From Termitomyces sp. T153 (lineage: Eukaryota > Basidiomycota > Agaricomycetes > Agaricales > Lyophyllaceae), in assembly GCA_018296165.2 (NCBI GenBank), contig JACKQL020000086.1:124001-188000 (forward strand): a DNA stretch of 64,000 nucleotides, read 5' to 3'. The translations under genes were made by a program, and so were the position numbers. The notes under the pieces are model-generated. The model was not told where the DNA came from. It did not search any database and saw only the letters and a list, made by a program, of their open reading frames with translations. Positions 43,001 through 54,209 of the stretch are shown here, piece after piece (the stretch's first letter is position 1; every line of letters begins with the position of its first letter).

Positions 43001-46000
43001 GATTTGTGCTCGCGACAATAACGGCAAAAGGCGAGAGAGAAGACATTCTTTCAAAGTTGTGTCCAAATGGGTTGAACTGTCTAGTAATATTATTCAATCA
43101 ATCAGACGCAGCAGGGGTGAGATATTGATGCTTGAAACAGCTCATAAGAGAAATCAGACAGGATTCCTGTTAAGGAATGATTAAACAGCTGAATGCGCAT
43201 ACCAGGGGTAATTGGGAGGGTGAGATGATGTGAAAGCAAACATAGATGTGAGAGACTACCCACGAGGAAGTGAACTCAGAATGCAAACCTTGAGCTTATA
43301 ATCGCCAATGTGAAACCTGATGGACGCTATGATCGAAGTATGTGGAAGGAGGAGTCAAGAGCCGAACTCCACTTTCATATAACTCCACTTCTCATGCGCC
43401 GACGAGGGGACATGCAGCGTGTGGTTGTGATGTTAATTTTCGGTGGATGATGTAAGTGGATGAGGGAAGAAAGCATGAACGCAAGGACATGGAAAGAAAG
43501 AAGAAACAAAAATTAGCACATTCTGGTGTCACAGAACGTTCGGTTATCCAACCATGTCTCAATGTGGGACGATTGTGCATGATGTCAGGACATGAGGCAT
43601 AAATTCCATACTATCATCAATATAAGGGAGCATTTTCGTTAGTCTTTTCATCTTCGCCTCATTCAGTGAGGAAGAGACAAGAGGGTACAATGAAAACGAG
43701 GTAAGTAAGTAGACCTCATTTTACAGACGCATGCAAGGAAGTATCGAAGTCCCGGCGCCATTTTCTGTTCAGTACATATCTGAACTGAAGAACGAAGAGG
43801 GCGGTTTGAGCGTGTAGATCACGGCAATGCTGGTACAAGTTGAGTATGAAAGAGGGCCTGGGATAGACAAGATGGCCGGTTATTTTTCACAAGGACTAAC
43901 CCCAATGCCACAGTATTAGTCTCATGATGAGACAAGATGTCGACTCAGGCCCTCGAGTCTTAAGTATCCTTGACTCCCGTCGACAACTTGGACCACCCAA
44001 GCGAGGAAGATTGATGTGGAATGGGCTCACAGAAGAAGTCGGCTGTCAATTGAACCATTTAAGGATTGAGAACGCGGTAAAAACAGAATACGCGTTCGGC
44101 CATGATGAGAGGGAGATTCGGGCAGATGGAAGGACTGACAGCTTTAATCTAGTTTCACCATGCTTTAGGACAGAGTAGCGAGCGATGTGGCCTGGACATT
44201 GTTGCCGCGCAAAGACTCTACATAGAGCGTGGTTAGATATTTTCCGGAAAAAGGTGCGCGAAGAGTGGAATTGGCTGAGTTTGAATATGCATTAAGCCTA
44301 GTCAGACCTCAAATGTGTTAGATAAAACAGCCTGGAACCCCGGACAAGTGTGGTACAGAGACAGAAGAAATGATTTTGTGATGTCAGCAGAGATCCGTAG
44401 AGGGTGACGTCAACAGAGGTGGGATGGACATCATGGAGTTTGTGAGTTATCACAAGGTGCAGGACACAGATACCGAACTCGACCTCTCTCAATGTCAACA
44501 AGATTTGGGATATCATTGTCGACCGTGTCTTGTCCTTCAACCACAGTGCCGAACACTCAATGCGGACGTGAACGAAGGGAACTGCGGATACCATAGAAAC
44601 CTGGTTGTCGATTAAATTCTTATGAACCTGTCTTACTGCGAAGTAGTGCAGTCATCTCGACATCTTTTCGGATGAAATTGATCATCGAACATTGAAAAAG
44701 GATTAGATAGAGTCTCAGTGCTTGGGCCATCTTCATCTTGCGACTCTGCCTCAGAATGACCGGTATTTAAGCTGGACCGGCATCGGCTCTATAATTGAAG
44801 AGAGGACGAACGGCGCCCATAGTTACGGCGATATAACCAAATGTTAGATGCAACAGCAAGGCCAGGAATCAGCATGCAAGCTGCAGCCATGATGGAATCC
44901 TTTGGATTGAAACGCGACATCTGCAATCACTCGGTCAGGTCTGGCAGACTTGGATAAAAGAAAATAATGGATGACTGATTGTGTAATTTGTATACAGTAC
45001 AGTTGTTGTGAAAAAATCCCCAATGAGTTCTAGGGCTTCTGAAGATAACGTGGATGTTCAAGCATGTGTCGTCTTAGAGAAGTCTTATACACTTTTTTGC
45101 ACAATACGCGTTTAACATTTGCAAGGAGAACGTAAAAGGAGAAAATCACTATTGTAGTTTCAAGTTCTGCTTCCGCATATAGGTTTCCCATCGAATAGCC
45201 ATAGGACGAGGAACCTTAGTTTGGCGCTCACAGGATCCCAAATCAGGGATACTGATAGTCATTGACGGCGGCTGGGGCATCCAGGATGACTGGATAGAGG
45301 TCGAGTCACATAGTGAAGGAGTCAAGAACCGAAGGTGATGGATCGCGGCAGAGAAGAAGAAGTCGACTCATTTGAGACTGGAAGCATCAAGTCCCTACGC
45401 CGTAATGACAGACAATCCTTATCGCCGATCTCTGTCCTTCATCGGGGGTACAATTAAGGTGGAAAGAAGGTGTTTGCGTGATGGGTACAGCTGGAAGGTA
45501 AGGTACGTGGGTATAGGAAGATTGGAAAGTTCAGCTAGGAGTTAGGAGGATCGCGAGTCGTGTCGATCGTCAAACTTGTTGATAAAAACTTGCTTTCGGT
45601 CAAAGTATCCGTCCTCAGAACTAGCAAACCCTACCGCCAGTGGGTCTGGTATCCCTCCAGTTGATATCTCGCACTGTCATCAGCGTCGGAAGAATGAGGG
45701 CCCTGTCAGCTCTGTGATCACTAATACACCTCAGGCTAAATCTCACTACTTTGTGCCTCGCCACGCAACGCGTTCCTCAGCGCGCAGAGCTATATGAGAT
45801 ATGTCCAGGCTTGTGAAATGACGACAGTACACGCGTACCTCCTATTCTGGTGCTGGTTCTGTGTGTCGATACGTGTCCCGCGAGAATCTGAAATAATATT
45901 TTGACGCAGGAGATTGACCACTGCGAGGCCCACATTAGTTCTCAGATTTTCCCATCACGTGTAGTGTCGCGTCACTTCAGAAAATTGAGGATTATGAGCG

Positions 46001-46432
46001 CTCTGAGGAGCAAACTGTGGTAAGTGATGAGATCATTTTACTGGAGATCCTCGAGCTTGATCTGATTGATATGAACTCCTTCCTTGTCGGCTGAAGAAAC
46101 ACAGACGAATAGTGATGGAATTGGCCTAGGGTAGATAAGATTGAGGCGTGAGCCGCGATGAGAGTTCGAGGGTGAAGGGGTGTACGTACGTGACATACGA
46201 TGAACCGAGGTGGGCAGGGCGCGGAAGTGTACTAGAATTGCTGGAAAGTGAGGGATTGCATAGTGAATTCAGACTGGGAATGCTGTTGAGTCGAGAGGTA
46301 CGAGCGGGTCGCGAGGAACAGGAATCGGGGTATCATAAGATGGTTTAAGATAGACGCACGTAAGATTAGATTATGAAGATGCGTATTGTATCCCTAGAAC
46401 TCGGAGGAGAAGTAAAATGATCCAGATGGATA
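40076..46432. other. 6.3-kb gene desert with normal CG content
   Basis: No frame above about 100 codons, no recognisable transposon domain, no tRNA and no long tandem repeat was found on either strand. Unlike the left transposon block, CG dinucleotides are frequent, so this is not a methylation-decayed repeat. Small frames (for example 43924-44178, 45576-45797) have no support. The stretch could hold long non-coding RNA or very old relics. Confidence 0.5.
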
Positions 46433-46534
46433 TGATGAGAGGGAGATTCGAACTCCCGCCCCCGAAGAGACCAGATTAGGTAGTAGAGAGATTTCACCTT
46501 AGTCTGGCGCCTTAGACCGCTCGGCCATCTCACC
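46433..46534 (-). tRNA. tRNA-Leu(AAG) with a 20-nt intron (array copy 1)
   Basis: Reading the minus strand: acceptor ggtgaga at 46534-46528 pairs with tctcatc at 46440-46434. The D-arm is gatggccgagcggtctaagg, the anticodon stem ccaga/tctgg, anticodon aag at 46500-46498, a class II variable arm, and gggag-ttcgaat-ctccc. The anticodon-loop intron is about 20 nt and shares no obvious sequence with the other copies apart from its ends. Confidence 0.95.
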
Positions 46535-46820
46535 ATTGCTGCGGGATACAAGAGGATACACTGCTAGGGCCGCTATAGGCTGTGGGGGCGTTGGATATGT
46601 GTGTGAATATTGGAATTGACCTAAGCGAGCGTGTCGAAGAGTAGTTGGATTACTTGCGTTTGTGTTGAATCTAGATAGAGAATGCTGTCGAGTCGGGAGT
46701 TGGCGGCGCACCTGGAACGAAGTCTGGATAAGATGGGTCTCAGATAGACGCGGGTGAGATAAGATTAGATACGTAGTCATTCTAACCGTGCAAGGCAAAA
46801 GTCCGGCTGTAGTGTAAATG

Positions 46821-46924
46821 GTGAGAGGGAGGAGAGAAATTTGAACTCCCGCGGAATTTGTTTGAACATACTCCTTGGTATGTGCACCTGAGTTGGGCGT
46901 CCTGAACTGCTCGGCCATGTCACC
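46821..46924 (-). pseudogene. tRNA-Leu relic inside the array
   Basis: The 5' half is recognisable (ggtgacatggccgagcagtt with a D-arm and a ctcagg loop that would carry a CAG-like anticodon). A T-arm-like gggagttcaaattt sits at the other end. The anticodon stem does not close, the T-stem is mismatched and the 3' acceptor strand (ccctctcac) does not pair with ggtgaca. Degenerate, probably not functional. Confidence 0.65.
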
Positions 46925-47220
46925 AGTAGACGTGAGGTGGGAGAGGATACGGACTGGAACTGCCTTGAATGTGGTAGCTGTACGCGGAAGTCGAGTAGAA
47001 TTGCTGGTGTGGATAGGAGGCGTAGCTGTGTTGCGCTGGAATGAAGTGCGAGCAGGCTTGTAGGAACAGGAATTCGGGATGCGTAGCGTGGTGTGGAGTC
47101 ATAGTGCACAGTAATATAGGTAGGCGGTCGCTCCTAAAAACGCATTATAAAATGATCAAACATGGGAAGTTGCACTGGCAGGGAGGAAAGAAGAGAAAAA
47201 GAGATAAAGAGAATTCCATA

Positions 47221-47328
47221 TGATGAGAGGGAGATTCGAACTCCCGCCCCCGAAGAGACCAGATTAGGCAGCAATGAAGATATTACCGAACCTTAGTCTG
47301 GCGCCTTAGACCGCTCGGCCATCTCACC
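47221..47328 (-). tRNA. tRNA-Leu(AAG) with a 26-nt intron (array copy 2)
   Basis: The exon sequence is the same as the copies at 46433 and 15240 by eye, with anticodon aag at 47294-47292. The anticodon loop carries an insert of about 26 nt (ttcggtaatatcttcattgc region). Acceptor strands at 47328-47322 and 47228-47222, discriminator base at 47221. Confidence 0.95.
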
Positions 47329-47821
47329 AATGGTTAAGGTGAGTAAATGGCGGTACAGCTCACGGACGGTGACTTACATGGATAGTGTAGCTGTACACGC
47401 GGAAGCCATGAAACAGATACGGAGGCTGGGTAGCTGTAGGTGTACGCTGGAGTGTAAAGAGAATTGTTGGAGTGAACGTGTCGGATTGTGTTCGAGACGT
47501 TTGAATTGCATTCATGTAGTGGTATAGGACATTGCACGGTGACTTACTTGGATAGCGTGATTAGAATTGCTAGAATGAACGTGTCGGATTGTGTTCGAGA
47601 CGTTTGAATTGCGCTCGTGTGGGAGCTGTATTTTTTATGAGCATCACGCTGGAACGAAGTGGTGAGAGGGGATGGGCGTGCGAAAGATCGATAGACGTGG
47701 TAGATAGCCTAGAAACGTATGATAGATCAAACACGGAAAACTGACGAGAACAAGAAAGGACGCAAACACTGCCGTGAATGAAATGAGAAGGAACGAGGCA
47801 AAAACCAGGGCTCGACACATA

Positions 47822-47938
47822 TGATGAGAGGGAGATTCGAACTCCCGCCCCCGAAGAGACCAGATGAAGGTTGCTGTTGATCGACAATGATTCAGGTGCA
47901 CCTTAGTCTGGCGCCTTGGACCGCTCGGCCATCTCACC
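47822..47938 (-). tRNA. tRNA-Leu(AAG) with a 35-nt intron (array copy 3)
   Basis: The same gene body, with one change in the D-arm (ggtccaagg where the others have ggtctaagg). Anticodon aag at 47904-47902. The intron of about 35 nt is the longest of the set and unrelated to the others in sequence. Acceptor strands at 47938-47932 and 47829-47823. Confidence 0.93.
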
Positions 47939-48173
47939 ATTGGCTGGTCACAGTGTGAGTGGGTGGGAATATGGAGGGCGACTGCCTTGGATGTAGAATT
48001 GCTGGAGTGAACGGGTGGGATGAGTAGGATTGTTCGTAGTTTCGTGTTGCATTGAGTCGAGGAATGTCTAGGGTGGTTCATAGTTTCGCGGTCAGATGGG
48101 ATTGTTGTTGATTCGGAATAAGCATGAGCATCGAAAAAGTTTTGGATTCAAACGCACACAAAGAGATCATGTA

Positions 48174-48277
48174 TGATGAGAGGGAGATTTGAACTCCCGC
48201 CCCCGAAGAGACCAGATTATTTGATGTACTAAATCAACACCTTAGTCTGGCGCCTTAGACCGCTCGGCCATCTCACC
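48174..48277 (-). tRNA. tRNA-Leu(AAG) with a 22-nt intron (array copy 4)
   Basis: The same gene body except a T-loop change (ttcaaat where the others have ttcgaat). Anticodon aag at 48243-48241, intron about 22 nt. Acceptor strands at 48277-48271 and 48181-48175. The B box still keeps the TTC core, so transcription by RNA polymerase III is plausible. Confidence 0.92.
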
Positions 48278-49144
48278 ATCGCTCTGTAGGTGCAGCACTG
48301 GGACCTCGAGGGTAGCGGCAGTTTAGACGGAACGTGTAATTGATCAGAGTGTTCGTTCAGACGTGGTGGTGTATTTGGAATGCTTGAATCACTCGTAATT
48401 CCGAATGACTGGCTGCGGTTGAATTGATTCTGTAATTGTTGCTGTCTCGGTGCTCCTGGCAGCGTCTGTATCCGTCTCGGTGTTCCGGCGCCCGCAACGC
48501 TTTTCCGGCTCCAAATGTAAAAGGCTGATCGGGAGGTTGACTGTATACCAGAGCTCGACAGTCGAATTGTGCTGTTGGCATGATCGGAGAATTTGGCTCC
48601 GCGGATTGCGTTTTCTAACAGCTGTATTGATGATCAGCGGATGTATCAGTATGAGGAGTGAGTCAAGTTACGTATGTGGGGGTGTTAGTGTTTTAGTGCG
48701 GTGCAGAAGGGGAGGGGGTGATTGATCACGCACGTATCATGTACTGGCATGATCATTTTGGAGGTAAGTTGTCCACGGCAATCATGATTCGTGGGGTACT
48801 CGCTTATAGGGGTGATGCGTATGGAACGTCTGTGGTGACGTGAATACGTTGAGTTTGAGGGCGCCAGAGAAAGTGTTGACTTTGGAGCTGGAGAATGGAG
48901 TGCCGGTTGTGGGTTGATGGGAGTGGGTGGCGTGAGGAAAGGAACATGTGACAGGCTGCAGAACACAGAGCTATGAAGATGGATCAAGGAGTCTCCCAGC
49001 CGCAGGCCATTGTTCCGGGCACAGCAGTGTTCAGTATAAAGGTCGACGGTCTGGCGTCTATAAATAACCTGATTGAATTCTCACGACGGTCAGCCTCTTT
49101 CCTGCTCTTTGTCCTTCTTCCACAATCTTCACCGCCGTGGCGCA
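48278..49144. promoter_or_regulatory. Intergenic DNA, probable promoter of the 4HB-kinase gene
   Basis: No supported gene. A TATA-like gtataaagg lies at about 49034-49042, some 105 bp upstream of the ATG, followed by C/T-rich sequence directly before the start codon, as is common in basidiomycete promoters. Confidence 0.4.
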
Positions 49145-52100
49145 ATGCCGCGTTCTCCCACGCCTTCTCCGCTGCCCACCACCCGCACCCGCCGCACGTC
49201 CTCCGTCTCGTCCCCGCTCAACCCCAACGCCACAGCCAACAGCTCCCCGCGCTCCTCTGCCTCCTCCACCCCCATCCTCGCTCCCCGGCCCCTCCCTTCT
49301 CCAGCCCAGGACCTCTTTGCCCGCCCTAGAGGCCACACAACCTCTGCCATCGCTGTACGCCCCCCGCCTAGCCCGTCGTCTGGCACAGGCACACTCGCGT
49401 CCCCGCTCAGCCGCGTCGTGTCCGAATCCAGCGTTCCCCTCGCCGAAACCCCAAGTGGCTTCTCTGTCTTTGGCATCTCGGTAGGTGGCGTTGCGAGGAA
49501 GAGGAGGGACAGTGTCGAGGGCAGGCGCAACGGCATCGCGACGCCCCCCATGGGCAGTCCGGCGACGTGGTGGGGAGGCAGGGAGGAGCAGTTGGAGGAC
49601 CATAGGCCTTGGCGAGATCCCCCTAGGAGGAAGAAGACTGTCCCTCAGGAACAGACAGAGGGCTGGGTCCATACCCGCGACGTGAGTACACGGTTGTTCG
49701 TTTGCCATGCACAACTCATCCATCCCAACAGAGGGTCAGTAAAGCTGCCGCGTCAGTCCTAGGTACGGCTACGGACGTCGCACATGAGATCTTGTTCACA
49801 GGTGTCACCGTCCTTGATTGTGTTCCAGTGCCAGGTCTTGCGCCCGCCGCTCGTGTTCTTTTGCAGATCTGGGACGCGTTGCAGTCCGTCGATGTGCGTG
49901 TATATTCTTTTCCTCTTTCTCTTCACTGACGACCTTACAGACAAATCGACTGCAGTGTCTCCGGCTTACGCAGCGCTGCGCCGATATCCTTCTCTCTGTT
50001 CGCGAAGAAGTCAAAGAAGCAGGCGACCAAGTCGACGAAGAGCTTCAAGCACCCATTACCAAGCTTACAGAGTACGTATTCATCTTGTTCACGCCTCCAC
50101 CGTCTAACCCCCCCTTAGATCATTCCAAACCGTCGAATCTTTCCTCCTCAAACAGATCCACCGTCCCTTCCTCAAGCGCTACCTCAAGCGCGACGAGATC
50201 CAAGCCCAAATCCGCTCATGCGACGCCCAGCTCACAGAGGCCCTCAGTATGCTCGGTCTTAGTATCCAAATCAGGATCTTGAGGAGCGTCCAGGACGTTG
50301 AGAGGGAACGTAGGGAGGATCAAAGAGTTTTGGTCAATATTTTGAGGGGGGAGAACGGAGGAGTGGGTCTTGGGTTGACTGGCATCGACACGCAGGCGCC
50401 GGGGATGGCAGTGAGTGAGAGTGCGATTACTGTTAGGCCGGAGCATGCGATGCCTAGGATCTCGCAGGGGACGCCTACGATTTCCGATCCGTCGCCCGCT
50501 GACAATACACAAGTCCTGCCTACGCTCAAGACTGTCCAGGCCTCGCAGGACGCGCAGGATCAGGAAAAGGACAATGAGGATACCCGGGCGTTGATGCGTG
50601 CTGCGCTTAGGGCGGGGAGCGATGCTGAGATGCTGAGGGTCCTGCAGATTGGGAGGGAGGAGATGCCGGAGGCTATCAAGACGCTTCAGAGGGCGTTGGA
50701 GCGCGTCGGCGGCGTCGGTCTGGAGGTTGGGAAGGAAGAGGGGAAGAAGAGGTGGGGGATGGGCAAGTGTGTGTCCGTGTCCACTGCCAAGACGAGCGCA
50801 GGCACCGAGGCGTCCTCTGATACGCTCGATCGGGAGTTTATAGAGTCGGGCATTGATGCGCTCAGGCGTATGTCGCGTGGTGCGGGCGTTGCTACGTCTT
50901 CGCTTCCTCCGTGGACGATCACGCGGTATGAGGTCGATCGCGAGCAGAAGATTGGTGTTGGCTTTTTTTCGGACGTGTATCGCGGGACGTGGCGCGGGAG
51001 GACAGTGGCGATCAAGGTGCTTGCGCCGACGACCCCGAGGGAGCTGTTTGTTAGGGAGGTGCAGGTGTGGAGGGGGCTCAGGCACCCGAGTGTCTTGCAG
51101 CTTTATGGAGCGAGTAGTGCGTGTGGGGAGAGACCTTGGTTTTTTGTCTGTGCGTATATGAGGCGGGGGAGTTTGGTGGAGTTTTTGAAGAGGGTAGAGA
51201 GGGGTGTTGAGGGCGGGATGGAGGGTGCGAGGGTGGTGTTTCCGATTTGGGAGGAGGGGCAGATGGCCGTTGGTGGGCATCCGAAGAAGAGTCACCAGGA
51301 GGGCGATTTGTTTAGGTTCATGCTGGAGATTGCGCAGGGGATGGAGTATCTTCATGCCAATGGCGTGCTGCACGGCGATCTCAAGGCGGCCAATGTCCTC
51401 GTTGACGACGATGTCCATTGTGTTATTTCGGATTTTGGACAGAGCGAGATGAAGTCGGAGGCGTATAGGATTAGTGGGGCGGCCCCGCCTCGTATGTATC
51501 CTTGTCTTTATGGCTGCAGGTGTTGACTTGGCTTTGCAGGTGGTACGTTGAGGTGGCAGGCACCCGAGCTCATGTCTGGCGAGAGCCAGCTTGCTCTCAC
51601 GTCGCAGATGGACGTCTACGCGTATGCGATTTCGTGCGTGGAGATTGTGTCGATGGGCAAGCTTCCGTGGCCACTTGCAGACGACGAGGCAGTCAGGCAT
51701 TTCGTGCTTCGTAAGTCTCATCTTTTCACTCCATAGTATTGCTGAGACATTTCTAGGTGAAAACATCCGCCCCACTATCCCGTTCTCGCGTTTCAACACC
51801 CCGCTACTCCAGGATCTTCTTCGTGTATGTTGGCACCATGACCCGAACGTTCGCCCGTCGTTCAAGGTGATCGTCAAGGACGTCAAGGCGATGCGCCAGG
51901 CGTTTGTCAACGATGCCGCGAATGCGACCGGGGAGGAGCCCCATATCCCAGTGTCGTCACCGATTACGATCGATAGGAGCAGCAGACAGTGGGAGTGGGA
52001 GTGGGATCATCTGAGAACCAAGCCGTCGCCTGATATGCGGCCTATACCCTTGCCTTTGGGTACTCCCCGTATGTTTTCAGCTTTTGTAGGGGTGTTTCTT

Positions 52101-53463
52101 GTACTCATACATTCTAGCTACGACCGATAGTGCCCTGATGGCTGCCTCACCTGCAGCCACCGATAGTACTTTTGCCACGGCTGATGAAGAGCTGTCCCCA
52201 GCATCGCCGACCAAGGAAGGATATGAGTACCACTCTCATCGCGAGGATATCGTATCGTCGGGCCGTGTTCGTATGCCAGAGCCTGTGATATATACACCCA
52301 CGACCCCTTCGCAGTCGACATCTTCCCTTGCATCGTCGCTTTTCACGCATACACCATCGACCAGCTCGCTCGAGGATCTGGGGTTGACGACGCCTGGACA
52401 TCCTGTACCGGAAATCGAGGGGTACGATAGCCCCGCACCCCAGGACGACAGGATCAAGTTGATGAGGGATGAGAGGAGGTACAGGTTGTTGTTGAGTCAT
52501 CAGTTCCACCCCTCGTGTAAGTTCGTGCAAGTCATCTGTTTCGGATGCTCATCCCTTTTGACAGTGACACTTCCTCTCTGGGAACCGTCCCCGGTCAAGC
52601 TCGGCGCAGTAGGGTTCCTCCTGAAACCGGAGGGAAAGTTTGTCACGTTGTTTAATTCTTTCTCGCCAGAGAAGGGAAAGGAGAGTGATGTGCGTGGGTT
52701 GCCGTCGCTCTATGGGTATGGACGGGTGTCGTCGGGGAGCCATCGCCAGGACAGGAGGAACGCGGCGCAGAGAGGCTATGATGCGTTTGTTGGGCTGCTT
52801 ACGTTCAGGGGTAGGAGTGGAGCAGTATCGTCGTATGTGTTGGTTCATAATTGTGAGGCAGTGACTGATTCTGTTCTCTAGGCAAAGCATTGCCCGTCGG
52901 TATTCGTTCCCTCTTCGAGCTGGTCACAAGACGGCGCACATGTTCACGGAGTCTACGATGTATCGCTACATGGAGAGTTTGGAGGTGCCGAAGAAGTGGT
53001 TCAAGGCAAACGTAGACGCGATCATGCAGATCTACGGACCTGTGCATCATATTCAGAAGGAGGATCTATTCCTTGGTATGTTTTCTTTGTGTTTTCGTGG
53101 GTGTAAGTAATGTTCTCTTTCTAGTCATCGGTACCCTCGACGCTCAGGAGTATGCGCTCTTCGTGAGTCATAATCACCCCGATGGACAGGTATGGCTGGC
53201 TATTCTTCGCGAACGTTCTCTGACTTTAAATCCACTAGGCACATTTCAACGTCTTTTCGTCACCCAGGAGTGCTCAGCCTTGGGGAACATTTACAACCGA
53301 CACCGAGGTACCACCCGCGATGGGTGGCCCTTCGTACGACGAACCTGTCCCGGGACACGCTGTCTCTTCGAGCAAGGTGTCAAAGGTCGGACGAAATTGG
53401 GATACCGTCCTCGTTTCTAGGCTCCGTTTCAAGCCAGATGCGTTAGAACCGACGTCGTTGTAG
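49145..53463 (+). CDS. MLKL-like protein: four-helix-bundle N-domain, TKL-type kinase, novel C-terminal domain (1278 aa)
   Basis: Eleven exons keep one frame: 49145-49681, 49732-49893, 49941-50071, 50119-51491, 51540-51710, 51757-52068, 52118-52516, 52565-52832, 52882-53075, 53125-53189, 53239-53463. Residues 1-179 are Ser/Pro/Arg-rich. Residues 180-330 form a helical domain (VPGLAPAARVLLQIWDALQS, LRLTQRCADILLSVREEVKE, SFQTVESFLLKQIHRPFLKR) of the type seen in fungal MLKL_NTD-like proteins. The kinase domain (about 544-835) has IGVGFFSDVYRG, VAIK, HGDLKAANVLV, SDFG and QAPEL, all key residues present, so it should be active. A disordered linker follows, then a domain of about 250 residues (1029-1278) with LYGYGRVSSGSHRQDRRNAA, YSFPLRAGHKTAHMFTES and FVSHNHPDGQAHFNVFS that I cannot assign. 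The layout suggests a signalling kinase with a membrane-active or scaffold helical bundle. Confidence 0.88.
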
Positions 53464-54209
53464 ACACCCTTTTGACTCGCGACTTTTTTTTTGTGTTGTT
53501 TACTTTTACTTTTTCTGCATCTATCACGCCTCTTTGCTATACCACTCCATCCATCATCATCAACGCATACAATTACATTTCGGAATTCCTAGGACAGTGC
53601 CACATCCATTACGTTACACCTGCAATATAACATCCGTTTATTCTAATTACGAGGTGCAGTTGTGTTTTATTCGGGGGAAAATCTTCTTATAGTGAAACAC
53701 CAACAACTTCAAGTTACATTGGAAACGGTATCCGACAAAGTGAGCGTAGTGAAACAATATTTCGACGCATATGCAACGATGATCACGGTCTGTTTCACCA
53801 CGGATCTCCTGGAGACTGAATTCTACCTGTTCCTGATGGGACTTGGAGATGGCGAAACAACTTGACGAGGTCAAGAACGACACCGGGAACCATTGGATAA
53901 CGTATGACTGCATCTTTCTCTCCTCTCTGTTAGGAACTGGTTTGTATTATCTTCTTGAGCAATACCTTGCCGTACACAGTCGGAGACAGATCATCATGGC
54001 TTCGTGGCAACCGTTGACCATCATCCCTGCATCATTCACTTGGAACATTCCGTCTTTTCCGTTTCCAAGCCTGTTTGCAGGTATAAATTGACAGAACTAA
54101 TAGATGTTACATCCCATCTTTCAGCTGGTTCTGAAATTTCATTCTACGTACACGCCATCTGACGTAGGAAACCACTTATCCGTCCACCACCCCTCTTCTA
54201 TCCAGCATC
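53464..54209. promoter_or_regulatory. Intergenic DNA, 3' flank of the kinase gene and promoter of the secreted-protein gene
   Basis: It begins with a T-rich tract (ttttttttgtgttgtttact). Short frames only. No clear TATA box beyond a caggtataaa at 54078-54087, about 125 bp upstream of the ATG at 54210. Confidence 0.4.

Larger units (their letters stand above)
46140..48120. repeat. Tandem-duplicated flanks of the tRNA-Leu array
   Basis: Between the tRNA copies, blocks recur in the same order: tagaattgctggagtgaac-type sequence (46233, 46998, 47460, 47562, 47993), cgtgtcggattgtgttcgagacgtttgaattg (47479 and 47580) and tgctgtcgagtcgggag-type sequence (46283 and 46684). The copies are diverged by many substitutions. 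This shows that the array arose by duplication of a tRNA plus several hundred bp of flank, not by scattered insertion. Confidence 0.75.

Noticed and set aside
46821..46924. A fifth functional tRNA gene in the array
   Set aside because: The anticodon stem does not close, the T-stem is mismatched and the acceptor strands do not pair. Listed as a relic instead.
49058..49723. Minus-strand and alternative plus-strand frames around 49 kb
   Set aside because: They overlap the first kinase-gene exon, whose frame is the one that splices in phase with the 4HB exons.
50216..51910. Minus-strand open frame of 564 codons
   Set aside because: It lies antisense to the kinase exon, is Arg/His/Pro-rich as expected for the complement of GC-rich coding DNA, and has no domain.
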